A DNA stretch of 64,000 nucleotides from Massilia sp. Root133 (GTDB lineage Bacteria > Pseudomonadota > Gammaproteobacteria > Burkholderiales > Burkholderiaceae_D), in NCBI RefSeq assembly GCF_001426525.1, contig NZ_LMEW01000001.1, positions 190,978 to 254,977 on the forward strand, written 5' to 3'. Positions 59,357 to 64,000 of the stretch are shown here, in pieces. A program made the position numbers and the translations under genes. Each line of letters starts with the position of its first letter. Positions within the stretch are counted from its first letter, which is position 1. The notes under the pieces are model-generated. The model searched no databases. It had not been told where the DNA came from and saw only the letters and a program-made list of their open reading frames with translations.

Positions 59357-60496
59357 ATGGAAAAGCCGGCACTTTCCACGCCGCGTGTGATTGCCATCGA
59401 CCTGCTGCGCGGCCTGGCCGTGATGGGCATGATCATGGTCGCGTACGCGGGCGGCTGGGACCGGCGCTTCACGTTCCTGACGCATGCCGACTGGCGCGGC
59501 TTCGCCATCGCCGACATGATCTTTCCCGCCTTCCTGTTCTGCGCGGGCGCCGCGCTGCCGCATGCGCTCGCGCGGCGCGCGGGGCAGGGCAGGACGGCCC
59601 TCGTCGGCCACGTGCTGCGCCGCTCGGCCGTGCTCGTCGCGCTCGGCGTCGTGCTGAACCTGCTGCCGGGCTTCGACTTCGCCCACGTCCGCCTGCCGGG
59701 CATCCTGCAGCGCATCGGACTGTGCTATGCGATCGTGGGCACGGGCTGCGTGCTGGCGTTGCGGCGCGACGGCCTGCGCGTCTCGGTGCCGGTGGCGGCC
59801 AGCGTGGCGCTGCTGGCCGGCTATGCCGCGCTGCTGCTCGCGTGGGATGCGCCCGGTTGCGGGCGCGCGTGTTTCGACTCGATGCACGCGCTGCCGGCCG
59901 TCGTCGACCGCGCCGTGTTCGGCGTCCCGCACCTGTGGCCGTGGGGCACGACCGGCGCCGTCGTCACCTTCGATCCGGAAGGTCTCGTGTCCACCCTGGG
60001 CGCGCTCGTCAACGTGCTGTTCGGCGTGGCGGCGTCGCTGCTGTTGATGCGGTCGCACAAGCGCGCCACGCTGACGGCCCTCGCCATCGCCGGCGTGGCC
60101 TGCCTGCTGGCCGGCTTCCTGCTCGATCCGCTCGTGCCCATGGTGAAAAAACTGTGGACGCCCAGCTTTGCGCTGGCGTCCGGCGGGTTCACGCTGCTGT
60201 CGCTGCTCGTGCTGATGCGCGTCGTGCCGCCCGGCCAGGAAGCGCCCGCGTGGACCCGGCCGGTGCTCGCCTTCGGCACCAATGCGACGCTGGCCTTCGT
60301 CGGCATCACGCTGATCGATACGGCGATGCAGCTGCCGCTCGGGGCGGGCAGCTTGCACGACCTGCTGGCCGCGTGGCTGGCGCAGGCGATTCCCGAAGCG
60401 CGGGTGGCCTCGGCCGCGTATTCGGCGTTGCTGCTGCTCGTGCTGGGGGCGGGGCTATGGCAGCTGTTCAAGCGGCGCATCGTCATCCGGATCTGA
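59357..60496 (+). CDS. DUF5009/heparan-alpha-glucosaminide acetyltransferase-like membrane protein
   Basis: A 379-residue inner-membrane protein with about ten helices, of the DUF1624/DUF5009 family related to the N-acetyltransferase HGSNAT and NagX. The N-terminal RVIAIDLLRGLAVMGMIMV and PAFLFCAGAALPHAL segments, followed by RLPGILQRIGLCYAI, are diagnostic. Bacterial members are linked with N-acetylglucosamine or sugar acetylation. The ATG at 59357 has GGGGAACAGG upstream. The exact substrate is not predictable. Confidence 0.87.
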   Translation: MEKPALSTPRVIAIDLLRGLAVMGMIMVAYAGGWDRRFTFLTHADWRGFAIADMIFPAFLFCAGAALPHALARRAGQGRTALVGHVLRRSAVLVALGVVLNLLPGFDFAHVRLPGILQRIGLCYAIVGTGCVLALRRDGLRVSVPVAASVALLAGYAALLLAWDAPGCGRACFDSMHALPAVVDRAVFGVPHLWPWGTTGAVVTFDPEGLVSTLGALVNVLFGVAASLLLMRSHKRATLTALAIAGVACLLAGFLLDPLVPMVKKLWTPSFALASGGFTLLSLLVLMRVVPPGQEAPAWTRPVLAFGTNATLAFVGITLIDTAMQLPLGAGSLHDLLAAWLAQAIPEARVASAAYSALLLLVLGAGLWQLFKRRIVIRI

Positions 60497-60534
60497 AGTA
60501 TGCTGGCGCTCTTGGACCCGACAGGAGGCTGGAC

Positions 60535-61419
60535 ATGACACGTTTGACCGCAGCGGATTTCGACCCCGAGGTACTGAAACTGTTCGATGGCTATGTGCAC
60601 GGCCGCGTGTCGCGCCGCGATTTCCTGTCGCGTGCCAGCCGTTATGCCGCCGGCGGCACGACGGCCGCCGCGTTGCTGGCGCAGTTGTCGCCGTCGTTCG
60701 CCGCGCCGCTCGTTGCCCCGGCGGACGCGCGCCTGAAGACGCGGTATGTCGACTTCCCGTCGCCGCAGGGCTATGGCAAGGTGCACGGCTACCTGGCCGA
60801 GCCGGCGCACGCGAAAGGAAAGCTGCCGACGATCCTCGTCGTGCACGAAAACCGCGGCCTGAATCCGCACATCGAGGACGTTACCCGCCGCGTCGCGCTC
60901 GACGGCTATGTCGCCTTCGCCCCGGACGCGCTGTACCCGCTGGGCGGCTATCCGGGCGACGAGGACAAGGCCCGCGAACTCTTCCCCAAGCTCGACCAGG
61001 CCAAGACGCGCGCGGACTTCATCGCCGCCTTTCATGCGCTGGCCGCGCTGCCGCAGGGTACGGGCAAGGTGGGCGTGGTGGGCTTCTGCTACGGCGGCGG
61101 CATCGCCAACTACCTCGCGACGCAGCTGCCGGACCTGGCCGCCGCCGTGCCGTTCTACGGCATGCAGCCGCCCGCGGCCGACGTCGCCCGCATCCGCGCG
61201 CCCCTGCTGATCCACGACGCCGGCAAGGACGAGCGCATCCTGGCCGGCTGGCCCGCGTACGAGGCCGCGCTGAAGGCGAACCGCGTCGACTATCAACACT
61301 TCGTCTACCCGGGCGTGGAGCACGGCTTTAATAACGACACGACGCCGCGCTACGACGAAGCGGCCGCGACACTGGCATGGGGCCGGACGATGGCGTTCTT
61401 CAAGGCGAAGCTGGCGTAG
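60535..61419 (+). CDS. Tat-exported dienelactone hydrolase family protein
   Basis: A 294-residue alpha/beta hydrolase of the dienelactone hydrolase family. It carries a twin-arginine signal (SRRDFLSRASRYAAGG near residue 26), so it is exported folded. The catalytic triad is visible: cysteine in GFCYGGG near residue 184, aspartate in HDAGKDERI and histidine in GVEHGF. AGGAGG lies 6 bases before the ATG. Natural substrates are probably carboxylic ester lactones, but that is family knowledge. Convergent with the chemoreceptor gene. Confidence 0.92.
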   Translation: MTRLTAADFDPEVLKLFDGYVHGRVSRRDFLSRASRYAAGGTTAAALLAQLSPSFAAPLVAPADARLKTRYVDFPSPQGYGKVHGYLAEPAHAKGKLPTILVVHENRGLNPHIEDVTRRVALDGYVAFAPDALYPLGGYPGDEDKARELFPKLDQAKTRADFIAAFHALAALPQGTGKVGVVGFCYGGGIANYLATQLPDLAAAVPFYGMQPPAADVARIRAPLLIHDAGKDERILAGWPAYEAALKANRVDYQHFVYPGVEHGFNNDTTPRYDEAAATLAWGRTMAFFKAKLA

Positions 61420-61456
61420 CGGAGCCTGTTTCGAACAGTCAGGTTGGCATTCGGCT

Positions 61457-63046
61457 TCAGGCAATGCGGCGGACGGTGCCCGATGGCGCGGCGATTGGCG
61501 CGCCGATCCGGAATACCTGGACCGCCTGCGCCAGCCGCGCCGCCTGTTCCTGCATCGCCGCCGCCGCCGCGGCCGACTGCTCGACCAGGGCAGCGTTCTG
61601 CTGCGTGACCGCGTCCAGCTGCGTCACCGCCTGGCTGACCTGCCCGATGCCGCTGCTTTGCTCCCGGCTCGCGGCGGCGATGTCGTTCACGATGGCGTTG
61701 ACGCGGCCGATGCTGGCGACCACCTGGTCCATCGTCGCGCCAGCCTGGCCGACCAGCCGCGTGCCGGTTTCGACCTGAGCTGTCGATGTCCCGATCAGGT
61801 CCTTGATTTCCCTGGCGGCGGCCGCGGCACGCTGGGCCAGGTTGCGCACCTCGCCCGCCACCACGGCAAAGCCGCGCCCTTGCTCGCCGGCACGCGCCGC
61901 TTCGACGGCGGCGTTCAGGGCAAGGATATTCGTCTGGAAGGCAATGCCGTCGATGACCGCTGTGATCTCGGCGATCTTGCGCGCCGACGCATCGATGTCC
62001 GCCATGGTCGCGATCACCTGGCCGACCACGGCGCCGCCTTCGCCCGCCACCTTCGACGCGGCATGTGACAGCTGGTTCGCTTCCTGCGCATGGCCGGCAT
62101 TGCGCTGCACGGTCGAGGTCAGCTCTTCCATCGACGCCGCCGTTTCCTCCAGGGCGCTGGCCTGCTGTTCGGTGCGGCTCGACAGGTCGAGGTTGCCGGC
62201 GGAGATTTCTCTGGACGCGGTCGCGATCGTCTCGGTGCCGTCGCGTACGCGGCCGACGATCGCGGCCAGGCTGTCGTTCATGTCGCGCAGCGCGCGCAGC
62301 AAGGCCGCGGTCTCGTCCCGGCCGTGCACGGCGATGGCCTGGGTCAGGTCGCCGGCCGCCACCGTACGGGCGATTCCCACGGCCGCGCGCAGCGGGCGCA
62401 CGATGCCGGCGGCCAGCAGCCACGCGCAGGCGGCACCCGCCAGCACGCCAGCCGCCGTCAGGGCCATGGACAGGCGAGCGCTGCGGGCCTCGATGGCGAG
62501 GATGTCATGGTTTTGCGCATCCATTTGGCGATGCTGCAGGGCCAGCAGCGCCTCCAGCAAGTCCTGGTAGCCTCGCGCCGTCGGCACGAAGGATTCGTTG
62601 AGGAGGCGCTCGGCCAGCGCGGTGTCGCCGGCGGCCTTGGCTTTCATCGCCGCGGCCGTGATGGCGCGGTAGCGCTGGCGCTGGGCGTCGATGCGGCGCA
62701 GCAGGGCGGTTTCGTCGGGCGTGGTCAGCAGCGGTTCGATCTGGCGTGCGAGATCCGCCGAGCGCTTGATGGCCTCGTCCATCTCACCTTTGAAATATGC
62801 GGCGACGCCGGGATCGTTACTCTTGACGATGGCCCCGGTGCGGCGGATCGCGCCGAAGACTTGCATATTCCATTCGGCGATGAGGCGCTCCTTCGCCAGC
62901 GGCGCGGCTATCGCCTGCGCCGCCAGGGCGATGTCGTGCATGCGCCAAATGCTGAAGCCCGTGGTCAGTACGCCCAGGCCCAACACCAGCCCGAAGCCCA
63001 CGGCAAGCCGTCCGGCAATGTTCATCTTGGCCAACCATCCCGTCAT
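61457..63046 (-). CDS. methyl-accepting chemotaxis protein
   Basis: A 529-residue chemoreceptor. A transmembrane helix near residues 11-30 and another near 190-213 enclose a periplasmic four-helix bundle sensing domain; a HAMP domain (about 214-266) and a long methyl-accepting signalling domain follow. The hairpin tip [19 protein letters not shown] binds CheA and CheW and is fully conserved. No CheB/CheR docking pentapeptide ends the protein. The ligand is not evident. It is divergent from the porin gene. Confidence 0.96.
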   Translation of the reverse strand: MTGWLAKMNIAGRLAVGFGLVLGLGVLTTGFSIWRMHDIALAAQAIAAPLAKERLIAEWNMQVFGAIRRTGAIVKSNDPGVAAYFKGEMDEAIKRSADLARQIEPLLTTPDETALLRRIDAQRQRYRAITAAAMKAKAAGDTALAERLLNESFVPTARGYQDLLEALLALQHRQMDAQNHDILAIEARSARLSMALTAAGVLAGAACAWLLAAGIVRPLRAAVGIARTVAAGDLTQAIAVHGRDETAALLRALRDMNDSLAAIVGRVRDGTETIATASREISAGNLDLSSRTEQQASALEETAASMEELTSTVQRNAGHAQEANQLSHAASKVAGEGGAVVGQVIATMADIDASARKIAEITAVIDGIAFQTNILALNAAVEAARAGEQGRGFAVVAGEVRNLAQRAAAAAREIKDLIGTSTAQVETGTRLVGQAGATMDQVVASIGRVNAIVNDIAAASREQSSGIGQVSQAVTQLDAVTQQNAALVEQSAAAAAAMQEQAARLAQAVQVFRIGAPIAAPSGTVRRIA

Positions 63047-63439
63047 TTCCCCACCTCGACTTATCGAAAAAATCTATCAATTAATAGAAAAAACTTGTTT
63101 CGCGATCCAACAAAAAATTTCTTGTTTGAAATATGAATGATGCCGCAGCGAGCGGTGAAAACGCAAATGCCTCGTATAAATTTTGTGAAAACTGTGGCGC
63201 ACGGGATGCAGACAAAGATTGTGATTATGCGGGTTTTCGGATAAGTCCAAAGGGTAGGTCTTTGATTTGATAGGAGCGATTGTCAAAATTATTCGATTTA
63301 TCAATAGAATCTTTTTGCTTATTCTTGCTTGACTTTTGCCCTATATTGATTCGGCGTCACATGAGGGAAATCGTGGCGACGACCCGCTTGCAACGAGCGC
63401 AGCGACACGAAATGCGTGGGCGGGCCAACGCGACAATCA
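63047..63439. other. AT-rich gap between chemoreceptor and porin genes
   Basis: About 390 bases without a supported gene. The segment 63060-63360 is markedly AT-rich against the GC-rich genome and contains runs such as TCTATCAATTAATAGA (63073-63088), an imperfect palindrome. It must hold the divergent promoters for the chemoreceptor and the porin, but I cannot place -35 and -10 boxes with good spacing. Short open frames in it look incidental. Confidence 0.45.
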
Positions 63440-63478
63440 ATGAAATTGTGCGCAGTTGTTTATAAATACTGGAGACAA

Positions 63479-64000
63479 ATTATCAAACCGAACGTCCTTG
63501 CACTGGTAGCGGGTGTCCTGAGTTGTGGCGCCGCGCTTGCTCAAACCAATGTCCAGCTCTACGGCAGCGTCGATGAAGGCCTGGATTACGTGAACAACGC
63601 CGGCGGCCAATCGCTGAAAGCCGTCAACGCGGGCAAGCGCTCGCCCGACCGCTTCGGCTTTCGCGGCACCGAAGACCTGGGCGGCGGGCTGAACGCTTTC
63701 TTCAAGCTCGAGACCGGCTTCAATTCCGACTTGGGCAACCAGGCCAATCCGAACAAGTTCTTCAACCGCTACGCCCAGGTCGGGCTGTCCAGCACGCGCT
63801 TCGGCACGCTGACCCTCGGCCACATGCCCGACTTCGCCTACGACTACGTGGGCGTGCTGAACAACAGTGTGCCCGGCATCTCGTGGTCGTACTCGCCCGG
63901 CAACCTCGACAATCTGGCCAACATCTTCGGCATGGACAATGCCATCCGCTACGAGACGCCCGTGATGGCGGGCCTGCAGGTGGGTGTGATGAACGGCTTC
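63479..64000 (+). CDS. Gram-negative porin, N-terminal part, unusual start
   Basis: The first 174 codons of an outer-membrane porin of the Porin_4/OmpC-like group, cut by the window end. A Sec signal (KPNVLALVAGVLSCGAALAQ) is followed by NVQLYGSVDEGLDYV, SPDRFGFRGTEDLGGGLNAFFKLETGF and RYAQVGLSSTRFGTLTLGH, the classic betaproteobacterial trimeric porin pattern. The site with GGAG 4-7 bases upstream has ATT (63479) and ATC (63482) where ATG is expected. An in-frame ATG lies at 63440 without a ribosome binding site and would give an odd leader. The start given is therefore tentative. Confidence 0.8.
   Translation, partial: MIKPNVLALVAGVLSCGAALAQTNVQLYGSVDEGLDYVNNAGGQSLKAVNAGKRSPDRFGFRGTEDLGGGLNAFFKLETGFNSDLGNQANPNKFFNRYAQVGLSSTRFGTLTLGHMPDFAYDYVGVLNNSVPGISWSYSPGNLDNLANIFGMDNAIRYETPVMAGLQVGVMNGF

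Noticed and set aside
61426..61438. CTGTT-TCG-AACAG hairpin between the hydrolase and chemoreceptor genes
   Set aside because: Only five pairs and no T-run; too weak to call a terminator.
63280..63465. 61-codon open frame ahead of the porin
   Set aside because: No ribosome binding site, no family resemblance, lies in the AT-rich promoter gap and overlaps the porin start region.

Overview
The window reads as chromosomal DNA of a high-GC betaproteobacterium of the Oxalobacteraceae, most likely Massilia or a close relative. The grounds are the gene families and their order: pilT-pilU divergent from the PLP-binding protein gene and proC, ubiA near oxyR, the ctaC-ctaD-ctaG-ctaE cytochrome oxidase cluster with SURF1 and heme A genes, a PEP-CTERM protein and a Gram-negative porin. 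This is inferred from family recognition, not from a database search. I see no tRNA, rRNA, CRISPR array, insertion sequence or prophage.

Layout. 1-6.1 kb: the end of an alpha/beta hydrolase, glutathione peroxidase, a membrane protein, pilU and pilT on the minus strand, then the PLP-binding protein, proC and a lipoprotein on plus. 6.1-11.2 kb: a glycosidase pair (GH31 with a PA14 insert, then a GH43-like protein) divergent from an esterase. 11.2-17.5 kb: accessory genes, namely an orphan PemK/MazF-like protein, a small protein coupled to a metallo-beta-lactamase-fold protein, DUF488, DUF924, and a DeoR regulator divergent from a Nudix/DUF4406 fusion. 17.5-25.1 kb: yqjD/E/K-like envelope genes, ubiA, oxyR, a third PilT/PilU-type ATPase, rfaE2, trmL, comF and bioC.

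25.1-34.6 kb is a nearly complete aa3/caa3 cytochrome c oxidase locus: a structured leader, ctaC, ctaD, a 39-residue assembly protein, ctaG, a DUF2970 protein, ctaE, a DUF2909 protein, SURF1, an SCO-like protein, ctaA, ctaB and a second SCO lipoprotein. Structural subunits, copper delivery and heme A synthesis are thus encoded together. 34.6-39 kb: a PerM-type permease, a GH74 xyloglucanase with CBM2 and a PEP-CTERM protein. GH74 and the GH31 enzyme 26 kb away would suit successive steps of xyloglucan breakdown.

39-50 kb: a coupled kinase/LytTR regulator/acyltransferase operon, a MocR regulator divergent from a two-domain thioredoxin-like protein and an EamA exporter, a GST, an AraC regulator and a CNNM/CorC protein. 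50.4-53.6 kb: a Ter-type stress module (DUF475, TerD, TIGR00266, TerD) divergent from a NhaR-like regulator and closed by three hairpins. 53.6-56.4 kb: a GntR-ABC operon with a perfect palindromic operator. 56.4-64 kb: gamma-glutamyltransferase, a lipoprotein, a GST, a heparan-acetyltransferase-like membrane protein, a Tat-exported dienelactone hydrolase, a chemoreceptor and the start of a porin.

The most unusual signals are a palindromic dispersed repeat present three times, one copy in frame inside comF; two mutually exclusive hairpins in the ctaC leader; the DeoR/Nudix-DUF4406 locus with tandem operator-like repeats; and a porin reading frame with ATT/ATC where the start codon is expected.
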